A program made the translations under genes and the position numbers. A stretch of DNA of 64,000 nt from Lutimaribacter pacificus (GTDB taxonomy: Bacteria > Pseudomonadota > Alphaproteobacteria > Rhodobacterales > Rhodobacteraceae), in contig NZ_FQZZ01000001.1 in NCBI RefSeq assembly GCF_900142185.1, positions 372,001 to 436,000 on the forward strand, written 5' to 3'. Positions 46,172-53,619 of this stretch are shown one piece after another (the first letter of the stretch is position 1; each line of letters starts with the position of its first letter). The notes beneath the pieces are model-generated. The model was not told where the DNA came from. It searched no databases and saw only the letters and a program-made list of their open reading frames with translations.

Positions 46172-46912
46172 ATGGAAACGTACACGTTCTTTGGAAAAAT
46201 CTTGCCTGAACGAGCCATACTCACATTCAATACACCCATGCTGGAATTTGAACATCCCAGCACTGGGCGTAGAGGCCGGGCAGAAGTGAGTGTCATCAAC
46301 AATCAGCTTGCCGTCCAAATCCACACCGAGGCCGAGTGGGACATCGCCACTCTTCGAAACATTGTCCTCAACCTTGTGGGCATTGATGTCGCCGCCATTG
46401 GATACCTCAAGGGCCATGCGTATGACATAGAGATTACCCGCGTCCTGCAGCCTTCGAGGGGCATCGACTATGTTTACGGTATTGACGTCCGGTGCATCTC
46501 TGAGCCGAGAAAGGCAGTTGAAGTCGAACCGAACCTGAAACGTATTCGTGCGCTGGTTGGAAAAGAGCATGGAATGTTTGTCAGCCGATCATTGACCGAT
46601 CTGACTTCGGCTATGCGCCACGCTGATGATACGGCGTTCTATTGTTATCGTGCGATTGAGGCTCTGCGAAATCACTGCTCAGCACTTCATGACGTAGATA
46701 TCGACGATCGCGCAGGGCAATGGGAAAAGTTCAGAGAAGTATCTGGTGTCAGCGAGGAGAGAATTCGCTCAATAAGCGATGCAGCAAAGCAAGTGCGTCA
46801 CGGTGGTCTTGCGAGTTTCGATAGCGACGGTAGGGCGGATATTCTTACGCGCACTTGGGACATCGTGGATCACTACCTCAAAGCTGTCTCGGACCAAGAA
46901 AACCATGTGTGA
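46172..46912 (+). CDS. Foreign protein of unknown function, possible C-terminal HEPN-like domain
   Basis: A 246-residue protein without signal peptide or membrane helix. Residues 1-110 look beta-rich (METYTFFGKILPERAILTFN, RAEVSVINNQLAVQIHTEAE). Residues 115-240 are helical: SLTDLTSAMRHADDTAFYCY, RAIEALRNHCSALHD, EKFREVSGVSEERIRSISDA, KQVRHGGLASF, RTWDIVDHYLKAV. A helix with YRAIEALRN followed by an RHG turn is reminiscent of HEPN (Apea-like) domains of toxins and defence proteins; I could not confirm this. Codon use is visibly AT-richer than the neighbours. It is the only gene of the insert. Confidence 0.75.
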   Translation: METYTFFGKILPERAILTFNTPMLEFEHPSTGRRGRAEVSVINNQLAVQIHTEAEWDIATLRNIVLNLVGIDVAAIGYLKGHAYDIEITRVLQPSRGIDYVYGIDVRCISEPRKAVEVEPNLKRIRALVGKEHGMFVSRSLTDLTSAMRHADDTAFYCYRAIEALRNHCSALHDVDIDDRAGQWEKFREVSGVSEERIRSISDAAKQVRHGGLASFDSDGRADILTRTWDIVDHYLKAVSDQENHV

Positions 46913-46960
46913 CATCCGTGACCATTTGTGACAAAACAAGTGACCCTGTGACCCTGTGAC
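46909..46960 (+). repeat. GTGAC array before the regenerated miaB start
   Basis: Six GTGAC units start at 46909, 46918, 46928, 46940, 46948 and 46956; the last three are exact 8-bp tandem CTGTGACC-type steps. They lie between the foreign gene's stop and the new miaB ATG. Confidence 0.65.
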
Positions 46961-46987
46961 CCTGCCCTGTGTTGAAAAGGCTGTGAA

Positions 46988-48301
46988 ATGAAGAAGTTAT
47001 ACATCCGCACTTATGGGTGCCAAATGAACGTCTATGACAGCGAACGCATGGCCGAGGCGCTGGGCGGGCGGGGATATGTCACCACCGACAGCCCCGAAGA
47101 TGCCGACATGATCCTGCTCAACACCTGCCATATCCGCGAAAAGGCGGCCGAAAAGGTCTATTCCGAGCTTGGCCGCCTCAAGGCGCTGAAGGCGGGCAAA
47201 CCCGACCTCAAGATCGGGGTCGCAGGCTGCGTGGCGCAGGCCGAGGGCGAAGAGATCATGCGCCGCCAGCCGATGGTCGACCTGGTGGTGGGGCCGCAAA
47301 GCTATCACCGCCTGCCCGAGCTTGAGGCGAAGGCGGGGCAGGGGGAAAAGGCGCTCGATACCGATTTCCCGGTCGAGGACAAGTTCGAGATCCTGAAATC
47401 CCGCCCCAAGGCGAAACGCGGCCCGACCGCGTTCCTGACCGTGCAGGAAGGCTGCGACAAGTTCTGCGCCTTCTGCGTCGTGCCCTATACCCGCGGCGCC
47501 GAGGTCAGCCGCCCGGTCACGCGCGTTCTGGACGAGGCGCGCGACCTGGTCGAGCGCGGCGTGCGCGAGATCACGCTGCTGGGCCAGAACGTCAACGCCT
47601 ATCATGGCGCCGGCCCGGACGGCGCCGACTGGTCGCTGGCGCGGCTGATCCGGGAACTGGACCGCATCGACGGGCTGGCGCGCATCCGCTTTACCACCAG
47701 CCACCCCAACGACATGAGCGACGACCTGATCGCGGCCCATGGCGACTGCGCCAAGCTGATGCCCTACCTGCACCTGCCGGTGCAGTCGGGCAGCGACCGC
47801 ATCCTCAAGCGGATGAACCGCAGCCATGACCGCGACAGCTATCTTCGGCTGATCGAGCGCATCCGCGCGGCGCGGCCCGACATCCTGATCTCGGGCGATT
47901 TCATCGTCGGCTTCCCCGAAGAGACCGACCGCGATTTCGAGGACACGATGGACCTGATCCGCGAGGTCCGGTACGGGCAGGCGTTTTCGTTCAAATACTC
48001 CACCCGCCCCGGCACCCCGGCGGCCGAGCGTGCGCAGGTCGACCCGGATGTGGCCAGCGAACGGCTGGCGCGGTTGCAGGCGCTGATCACCGAACAGCAG
48101 CGCGCGATCCAGGACGCGATGGTGGGCCGCGAGGTTGGCGTACTGTTCGAGAAACCGGGCCGGATGGCGGGGCAGATGGTGGGCAAGTCCGATCACCTGC
48201 ACGCCGTGCACGTGACCGACCCGCGCGCCGAAATCGGCAGCATCGCCCGGGTTCGAATCACGCAAAGCGGCCCCAATTCTCTGGCCGGCGAAATCGTCTG
48301 A
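46988..48301 (+). CDS. miaB: tRNA-2-methylthio-N6-dimethylallyladenosine synthase
   Basis: A 437-residue radical-SAM methylthiotransferase converting i6A37 to ms2i6A37 in tRNA. The UPF0004 domain ligands are Cys11, Cys47 and Cys81 ([24 protein letters not shown]). The radical-SAM cluster is Cys156/160/163 in [22 protein letters not shown] domain ends the protein. All motifs are intact, so the gene should work. The first ~12 codons, including Cys11, come from the inserted element and use AT-rich codons; the body is host-like. AAAAGG precedes the new ATG. Confidence 0.95.
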   Translation: MKKLYIRTYGCQMNVYDSERMAEALGGRGYVTTDSPEDADMILLNTCHIREKAAEKVYSELGRLKALKAGKPDLKIGVAGCVAQAEGEEIMRRQPMVDLVVGPQSYHRLPELEAKAGQGEKALDTDFPVEDKFEILKSRPKAKRGPTAFLTVQEGCDKFCAFCVVPYTRGAEVSRPVTRVLDEARDLVERGVREITLLGQNVNAYHGAGPDGADWSLARLIRELDRIDGLARIRFTTSHPNDMSDDLIAAHGDCAKLMPYLHLPVQSGSDRILKRMNRSHDRDSYLRLIERIRAARPDILISGDFIVGFPEETDRDFEDTMDLIREVRYGQAFSFKYSTRPGTPAAERAQVDPDVASERLARLQALITEQQRAIQDAMVGREVGVLFEKPGRMAGQMVGKSDHLHAVHVTDPRAEIGSIARVRITQSGPNSLAGEIV

Positions 48302-48505
48302 ACCGCCGGCCCCGCGCCCGTCCGCGCGGGCAAAGCCGGGCCGTGGGGACGGTTTTGCGCCCGATGTTTCCGGCGGGGAAACAATATACCCGCTTTTTCC
48401 CTTCACAGCGGTCTGAATTTGCTACATTCTGTAGGTGTGAGGGTGGTCGGACCCATTTCTTTGTGGGCCGACCCCACGGGGGATAGCAAGTATAGGACGA
48501 GAGCT

Positions 48506-49090
48506 GTGGTAGGTTTTTCCAAGGCACTCCGCGGGACGGCACGGGCGATGGCCATGACCGTTCTGGCGGGGGCGGTATTCGCCTCGGGCGCGGTCGCGCA
48601 AGAGAGACTTCTGGACAATGGTGACGTCAAGGGTGAGAGGTACATCCCGACGATCTGGATCGACCCGGACGGGTGTGAGCACTGGGTCATGGACGATGGC
48701 GCCGAAGGCTATATGAGCCCGCATGTGAACCGCCAGGGTATCCCGGTCTGCCGCCGGGGCAATGTCTGTGGTGTGGTGAACTCGGACCAGTATTTCGCTA
48801 CCGACAGCTACCGCATCTCAAAGGGCGGTCGGGCGCAGCTGGAAAACTTCTTCCGCTCGTCCAATGCGCGGGCCTATGCGATCGCCGGGCACACCGACAG
48901 CCGCGCCTCGGACGAATACAACATGCGCCTCAGCTATAACCGGGCGAACGCGGTGGCCCGCGTCGCCGCCGGCATCGGCGCCAGGGTCGTGGATGTGCGC
49001 GGCTATGGCGAACGGATGCCCAAGGCATCCAACGGCACCGCGGCCGGCATGGCGCAGAACCGCCGTGTCGAAATCATCTGTATCCAGTAA
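48506..49090 (+). CDS. OmpA-family protein, exported
   Basis: A 194-residue envelope protein. The GTG start (with AGGACGAG upstream) yields a signal peptide (RAMAMTVLAGAVFASGAVAQ). A Cys-containing segment, WIDPDGCEHWVMDDGAEGYM, precedes the C-terminal OmpA domain, which binds peptidoglycan: YFATDSYRISKGGRAQLENF, AIAGHTDSRASDEYNMRLSY, VRGYGERMPKASNGT, AQNRRVEI. The WIDPDGC segment recurs in the next gene. ATG starts upstream (48419) would disrupt the signal peptide. Confidence 0.87.
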   Translation: MVGFSKALRGTARAMAMTVLAGAVFASGAVAQERLLDNGDVKGERYIPTIWIDPDGCEHWVMDDGAEGYMSPHVNRQGIPVCRRGNVCGVVNSDQYFATDSYRISKGGRAQLENFFRSSNARAYAIAGHTDSRASDEYNMRLSYNRANAVARVAAGIGARVVDVRGYGERMPKASNGTAAGMAQNRRVEIICIQ

Positions 49091-49109
49091 GGCCCCGGGG
49101 GACCATGTC

Positions 49110-49412
49110 ATGAATCTCATCAAAATCGCCATTGGCCTCGGACTTATCACGTCACTTTCGGCCTGCATGGGGTCTGTCGGCCCGGACAAGACCCGCGACA
49201 GAGGGTTCGATGCCAAGCATCTGAGCCAGCTTCAGGCCGGTATCTGGGTCGATCCGAACGGATGTGACCACTGGATCATCGACGACGGGGTCGAAGGATA
49301 TCTGTCGCAGCGGCTGGACAAATACGGAAAGCCGGTCTGCTCGGGTGCGGCGCCGCCGAATACGGCTGTGGGTCCGTTCAAGAGTGGCAGTCCGGTGTCG
49401 GATTCGCTGTAG
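49110..49412 (+). CDS. Small lipoprotein sharing a motif with the adjacent OmpA protein
   Basis: A 100-residue lipoprotein: MNLIKIAIGLGLITSLSAC, lipidated Cys at 19. The mature part contains WVDPNGCDHWIIDDGVEGYL and KYGKPVC, near-identical in pattern to the OmpA protein encoded 19 bp upstream. Two cysteines at matching positions may form a disulfide. The two genes look like a duplication with divergence. A strong terminator follows the stop. Confidence 0.8.
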   Translation: MNLIKIAIGLGLITSLSACMGSVGPDKTRDRGFDAKHLSQLQAGIWVDPNGCDHWIIDDGVEGYLSQRLDKYGKPVCSGAAPPNTAVGPFKSGSPVSDSL

Positions 49413-49438
49413 GAAGATGCGCAGAAAGTCGCACATAA

Positions 49439-49471
49439 AGGCTGCGGACTTCATGGTCCGCAGCCTTTTTC
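49439..49471 (+). terminator. Rho-independent terminator after the lipoprotein gene
   Basis: AAGGCTGCGGAC pairs with GTCCGCAGCCTT around TTCATG and is followed by a T tract. Confidence 0.92.
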
Positions 49472-49560
49472 GTGTCAGCGGGATGACATTTCCCCCCACC
49501 GGGTTGCGCGGGGCCGTGCAACTTGGCACCATGAGACCGAACACTGACAAGGAGAGCTGA

Positions 49561-50574
49561 TTGGCTACAAGTGTGCTGCCCCCGGCGACCGATCTGACCG
49601 CGCTCAGCGAGCGCCTGATAGATTTCCCCGACAACCGTCTGCTGATCGACCTGTGCGGGGAATACGACCGGAACCTTGCGGAGATCGAAAGCAAGCTTGG
49701 GGTGCAGATCCTTCGCCGCGGCAACGAGCTGGCGGTGATCGGCGACGACGACGCCACCGCCGAGGCGATCGGGGTCCTGTCCGCGCTCTATGCCCGGCTC
49801 GAGGCCGGGCGCGAGGTCGGTCGCGCCGATATCGACCGCGAGATCCGCATGGGCGGCTCGGACGAGGATACCGGCGCCCGCGACGGCGACCAGCTCGAGA
49901 TGTTCAAGGGCGGCGCGGTCGAGATCAAGACGCGCAAGAAACTGGTCGAGCCGCGCACCGACGCGCAGAAGGCCTATGTGCAGAACCTGTTCCAGTCGGA
50001 GCTGTGCTTCGGCATCGGCCCGGCGGGCACCGGCAAGACCTACCTTGCGGTCGCGGTGGGCGTGAACATGTTCATCAACGGGGTGGTGGACCGGATCATC
50101 CTCAGCCGCCCCGCGGTCGAGGCCGGCGAAAAGCTGGGTTACCTGCCCGGCGACATGAAGGACAAGGTCGATCCCTACATGCAGCCGCTTTACGACGCGC
50201 TGAACGATTTCCTGCCCGGCAAGCAGGTGGCCAAGCTGATCGAGGAAAAGCGGATCGAGATCGCGCCGCTGGCCTTCATGCGGGGGCGCACGCTGTCCAA
50301 CGCCTTCGTGGTGCTGGACGAGGCGCAGAACGCCACCTCGATGCAGATGAAGATGTTCCTGACCCGCCTGGGCGAGGGATCGCGCATGGTGATCACCGGC
50401 GACCGCAGCCAGGTCGACCTGCCGCGCGGCGTGTCCTCGGGGCTGCATGACGCCGAGCGGCTGCTGAAAAGCATCGACAAGATCAGCTTCAACTATTTCA
50501 CCGCCAAGGACGTGGTGCGCCACCCGCTCGTCGCGGCCATCATCGAGGCTTATGACGCCGAGGGCAGCGTCTGA
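49561..50574 (+). CDS. PhoH family ATPase
   Basis: A 337-residue PhoH-like NTPase. The Walker A motif is GPAGTGKTYLAV and Walker B is FVVLDEAQNATSMQMKMFLT, followed by VITGDRSQVDLPRGV. An N-terminal KH-like region covers about residues 20-110. Family role: ATPase/helicase linked to RNA and ribosome metabolism; it is typically followed by ybeY, corC and lnt, as here. It uses a TTG start at 49561 preceded by AGGAGAGC. Confidence 0.94.
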   Translation: MATSVLPPATDLTALSERLIDFPDNRLLIDLCGEYDRNLAEIESKLGVQILRRGNELAVIGDDDATAEAIGVLSALYARLEAGREVGRADIDREIRMGGSDEDTGARDGDQLEMFKGGAVEIKTRKKLVEPRTDAQKAYVQNLFQSELCFGIGPAGTGKTYLAVAVGVNMFINGVVDRIILSRPAVEAGEKLGYLPGDMKDKVDPYMQPLYDALNDFLPGKQVAKLIEEKRIEIAPLAFMRGRTLSNAFVVLDEAQNATSMQMKMFLTRLGEGSRMVITGDRSQVDLPRGVSSGLHDAERLLKSIDKISFNYFTAKDVVRHPLVAAIIEAYDAEGSV

Positions 50575-50575
50575 C

Positions 50576-50599
50576 CTTCATCGTTCCGGCAAATACTCA
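50576..50599 (-). repeat. Single copy of the CTTCATC...AAATACTC repeat
   Basis: CTTCATCGTTCCGGC then AAATACTCA, a member of the repeat family at 29003/29124/62863/63029. It lies across the phoH stop/dioxygenase end. Confidence 0.55.
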
Positions 50600-51253
50600 A
50601 AGCCCGGCCCACATCCGCAACAGGTTGCTGCGCGATTTCGACAGCAATTGCACCTGGTCTGCGTCCCCGGCAGCCTCGGCCGCGGTCACGGCCTGCCAGA
50701 GATCGAACAGGATCTCGCGCTGGCGCGGGTCGCGGATATGGCTGGTGATCCAGCCCACCACCACCACCCGCGTACCGCCGGTCACCGGCGCCACGCGGTG
50801 CAGCGTGTCGGACGGGTAAAGCACCGCCCCGCCCTGGCCCGGTTTGAAGGCGCGGTCTTCGACCCGGTCGGCGATCACCAGTTCGCCGCCGTCGTAGCTG
50901 TCGGGCGGGGACAGGAACAGCGTGAAGGACAGGTCGGTGCGTGCGCCGCCCATCAGGGCGTTGTCCACGTGATCGCCATACTGCCCGCCCCCTTCGGTGC
51001 GCGACACGATCATGCGGGCAAAATCCCTGGGATACGCCATCGCCGTGAAGACGGGATGCGCCAGCAGCGCCCGGCGCGCGGTTTCCAGCACCGCCCGCGT
51101 GTCGGCCCCGTCGGTGGCCTGCGCGTTGTCCTTGACCTGTGCGGCGATGCGCCCGGCGGTTTTCGACCCGTCCTCGAAGGGCAGGGCGCAGGCCGCCTGA
51201 TAGAGTGCCTGTGCCTGTCCGCCGGGCAGGATATCGTTCAGGACGATGGTCAT
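50597..51253 (-). CDS. PKHD-type Fe(II)/2-oxoglutarate hydroxylase
   Basis: A 218-residue dioxygenase of the PiuC/YbiX family. Iron ligands are the His/Asp of QYGDHVDNALM and the distal His in SDTLHRVAPVTGGTR, whose Arg binds 2-oxoglutarate. The family is frequently iron-regulated and linked to siderophore uptake; no TonB receptor is adjacent. It shares the minus strand with the exported protein at 51258, whose stop lies four bases upstream of this start. Confidence 0.92.
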   Translation of the reverse strand: MTIVLNDILPGGQAQALYQAACALPFEDGSKTAGRIAAQVKDNAQATDGADTRAVLETARRALLAHPVFTAMAYPRDFARMIVSRTEGGGQYGDHVDNALMGGARTDLSFTLFLSPPDSYDGGELVIADRVEDRAFKPGQGGAVLYPSDTLHRVAPVTGGTRVVVVGWITSHIRDPRQREILFDLWQAVTAAEAAGDADQVQLLSKSRSNLLRMWAGL

Positions 51254-51257
51254 GCCG

Positions 51258-52067
51258 TCACTTCAGCCGCAGCGCGATGATCTCGGCCCAGCCGGCGGCG
51301 ACGGCCAGTTGCCCCGCATCCGCCGCGCCGGTGCCCGAGGCGAGCCCGGGATAAAGCCTGTCGATCCCGTCCAGCTGCGCCAGCAGGTCGCGGCCGGCCT
51401 GTGCAAGTGCCGCGTCGTCGCCCGCTGCCAGCGCCTCGGCCCGTATGCGGGCGGTTTCGGCGAACCCCCAGCTGTCGCGGTATTCGATGGGCACCTCGAC
51501 GCTGCCATCGGCGGCAACGCCGCCCGCGTATTCGGCGGCGGCCAGCGCGATCAGTTCCTTTATCGACATCACCCGCTCGTGCCCGGTGGCGCGGGCGGCC
51601 TGGGCGCTTTCGGCCATCCGGGCCAGAACCGCGTTGTGTGCGGCGCGCACGTCATCGTCATCGGCATCCGCCGCGATCGCATCGGTCAGTGCGGTTGCCT
51701 GCGCCTCGAATCCCGGCGCGTCGTATTTGGCAAGCTCGGGCGCGATATCCTCGTAAAAGGCGTGGTGCGACATCTCCAGGTGTTCGCGCGCCAGGTCGCG
51801 CTGGCCCGACAGGTAAAGCGCCGTGGCGATGCGATAGGTGCCTTCGAAATATCCCAGCGAGGTCAGCAGCGCGGCCGGCCCCTCCTGTCGGGCGATACCG
51901 GCTTCGCCCGCTTCCCCGGCCTCGCCCGCCTCGCTTGCGATGGCGGTGGCCGGTTGCGCCAGCAGCGCGATCCCGATCACCGGCTGCGCCGCCGCCAGGC
52001 CCGCCGCGGTGGCCGCGGCCCATGTGCGGGGGGAAACTTTGCGGGGGGTGCGGGGGTGGCCGGACAT
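51258..52067 (-). CDS. Exported protein of unknown function with EAG repeats
   Basis: A 269-residue protein with a probable signal peptide (AAATAAGLAAAQPVIGIALL, cleavage near ATAIA). Four EAG tripeptides (EAGEAGEAGEAG) follow at the mature N-terminus. The rest is helical with potential metal-binding groups (HLEMSHHAFYEDIAPELAKY). I do not recognise it. It is five bases from the dioxygenase start, so the pair is an operon; a periplasmic role in the same iron-related process is only inferred. Confidence 0.75.
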   Translation of the reverse strand: MSGHPRTPRKVSPRTWAAATAAGLAAAQPVIGIALLAQPATAIASEAGEAGEAGEAGIARQEGPAALLTSLGYFEGTYRIATALYLSGQRDLAREHLEMSHHAFYEDIAPELAKYDAPGFEAQATALTDAIAADADDDDVRAAHNAVLARMAESAQAARATGHERVMSIKELIALAAAEYAGGVAADGSVEVPIEYRDSWGFAETARIRAEALAAGDDAALAQAGRDLLAQLDGIDRLYPGLASGTGAADAGQLAVAAGWAEIIALRLK

Positions 52068-52176
52068 TGTGGGACTCCTCTTATATCCGATATATTTTGT
52101 TGGGTATTTTCGCGTGGCCTTTCCGTCAAGGGAATTCCCGCTTTCCTGCCTGCGGCCAAACGTCTATGGCAGGATC

Positions 52177-52677
52177 ATGCTTGTGGACACGATCATCGAA
52201 GACGACCGCTGGACCGGCCTGGCCCTGACGCCGCTGGCCGAGCGCGCGGCATCCGCGGCGCTGGCGCATCTGGGCCTTGCGCCCGGGCGTTTCGAAATCG
52301 CGCTTCTGGCCTGCGACGATGCGCGCATCGCCGTGCTGAACGCCGATTTCCGGGGCAAGCCGCAGCCCACCAACGTGCTGAGCTGGCCCACGGACGAGCG
52401 CGGCGCGGATCGCGATGGCGCCGTGCCGGACCTGCCGCAGGCGCCGGGCGACGGCCCGCCCGGGGAGCTGGGCGATATCGCCATCGCCTATGACACCTGC
52501 GCGCGCGAGGCCGCCGAAGCGGGCAAGCCGCTGGCCGATCATGTCACTCATCTGGTCGTTCATGCCACTTTGCATTTGCTGGGATATGATCATATCCGTG
52601 ACCGTGACGCCACTTTGATGGAACGAACCGAGGCCGGGATACTTGGCAAACTGGGTCTGCCTGACCCATATTCATAG
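52177..52677 (+). CDS. ybeY: Endoribonuclease YbeY
   Basis: A 166-residue zinc endoribonuclease for 16S rRNA 3'-end maturation and ribosome quality control. The zinc motif is HLVVHATLHLLGYDH (H-x3-H-x5-H). PTNVLSWPTDERGADRDGAV and LGDIAIAYDTCAREA are family segments. It lies with phoH, corC and lnt, though a minus-strand dioxygenase operon is interposed between phoH and ybeY. Confidence 0.95.
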   Translation: MLVDTIIEDDRWTGLALTPLAERAASAALAHLGLAPGRFEIALLACDDARIAVLNADFRGKPQPTNVLSWPTDERGADRDGAVPDLPQAPGDGPPGELGDIAIAYDTCAREAAEAGKPLADHVTHLVVHATLHLLGYDHIRDRDATLMERTEAGILGKLGLPDPYS

Positions 52678-52716
52678 GCGAAGGGCCGTTACGGCCCGCT
52701 TTGTTGGAAAGGACAG

Positions 52717-53619
52717 ATGGGCGACAGCACCGACGGGTCTTCTATCGCAGCGCAAGGCGCGCGCGACGAACAGACCGAAATCCACGACCCCTCCGCGCAG
52801 GACGCGAGCGGTGGATTCTTCAAACGGATCATCGGGGCGCTCAGCCCCACGGACGCGACGGACGAGTTGCAGGCTGCGGGCAGTTTCAGCCAGCCGGCGC
52901 TGCCGGGCCTGTCGAACCTGCGCCAGATGCGGGTCGAGGACGTGGCCGTTCCCAAGGCCGATATCGTTGCGGTCCCCTGCACGATCAGCAGGGACGAGCT
53001 GGTCGAACAGTTCCGCGAAACCGGCCTGACCCGGCTGCCGGTCTACGAGGGCACGCTGGACAGTCCGCAGGGCATGGTGCACCTCAAGGATTTCGCGCTG
53101 CGCCACGGGTTCAACGGCAAGGGCGGGCGGTTTTCCCTCAAGGGGATGCTGCGGCCGCTGCTTTACGTGCCGCCCTCGATGACCATCGGCGTGCTGCTGC
53201 AGAAGATGCAGAGCGAACGCAAGCACATGGCGCTGGTGATCGACGAATATGGCGGCGTCGACGGGCTGGTCACCATCGAGGACCTGATCGAACAGGTCAT
53301 CGGCGAGATCGAGGACGAGCACGATATCGACGACGACAAGTTCTGGACGCTGGAAAAGCCGGGCCAGTACCTTGCGCTGGCCAAGACCCCGCTGGAAGAG
53401 TTCGAGGCCGAGATCGGCCTGTCCCTGACCGATACCGAGGATGTGGACGAGGAAGAGATCGACACGCTGGGCGGGCTGGTCTTCATGCTGTCGGGCCGTG
53501 TGCCGGTCCGGGGCGAGGTGGTGAAACACCCCGCCGGCCCCGAATTCGAGGTGGTCGAGGCCGACCCGCGCCGTATCAAGCGGCTGCGGGTGCGTCTCGA
53601 TGGCGGCGCAGACGGCTGA
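52717..53619 (+). CDS. CorC/HlyC-family CBS-domain protein
   Basis: A 300-residue cytoplasmic CBS-pair protein. After a polar N-terminus (about 1-60), the CBS pair covers about 65-190 (MRVEDVAVPKADIVAVPCTI, ALVIDEYGGVDGLVTIEDLI). A CorC/HlyC transporter-associated domain ends the protein (LGGLVFMLSGRVPVRGEVVK). No membrane DUF21 domain is present. The family is linked to magnesium and cobalt homeostasis. It overlaps lnt by 20 bases if lnt starts at 53600. Confidence 0.92.
   Translation: MGDSTDGSSIAAQGARDEQTEIHDPSAQDASGGFFKRIIGALSPTDATDELQAAGSFSQPALPGLSNLRQMRVEDVAVPKADIVAVPCTISRDELVEQFRETGLTRLPVYEGTLDSPQGMVHLKDFALRHGFNGKGGRFSLKGMLRPLLYVPPSMTIGVLLQKMQSERKHMALVIDEYGGVDGLVTIEDLIEQVIGEIEDEHDIDDDKFWTLEKPGQYLALAKTPLEEFEAEIGLSLTDTEDVDEEEIDTLGGLVFMLSGRVPVRGEVVKHPAGPEFEVVEADPRRIKRLRVRLDGGADG

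Larger units (their letters stand above)
45963..47034 (+). mobile_element. Putative ~1.06-kb element inserted in miaB, regenerating its 5' end
   Basis: Bounded by the 11-bp direct repeat ATGAACGTCTA at 45963-45973 and 47024-47034, both inside the miaB codons for MNVY. The sequence between is clearly poorer in G+C than both flanks. It holds one gene (46172-46912), two 13-bp repeats, a GTGAC array and a replacement miaB 5' end whose codons differ from the native ones (for example TTA for Leu) but keep the protein sequence. No integrase or transposase is visible, so it may be a remnant or a unit mobilised in trans. Confidence 0.75.

Noticed and set aside
45971-46570. 199-residue open frame on the minus strand of the miaB insert
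   Set aside because: It is antisense to the cargo gene, has no ribosome site and unnatural composition; the plus-strand frame reads as a better protein.
46909-46960. GTGAC array as plasmid iterons/replication origin
   Set aside because: No replication initiator gene or AT-rich melting region is nearby, and spacing is irregular; kept only as an unexplained repeat.
48402-48428. TTCACA and TACATT as a promoter of the OmpA-family gene
   Set aside because: The spacer is 15 bp and both boxes are weak, so it was not listed as a feature.
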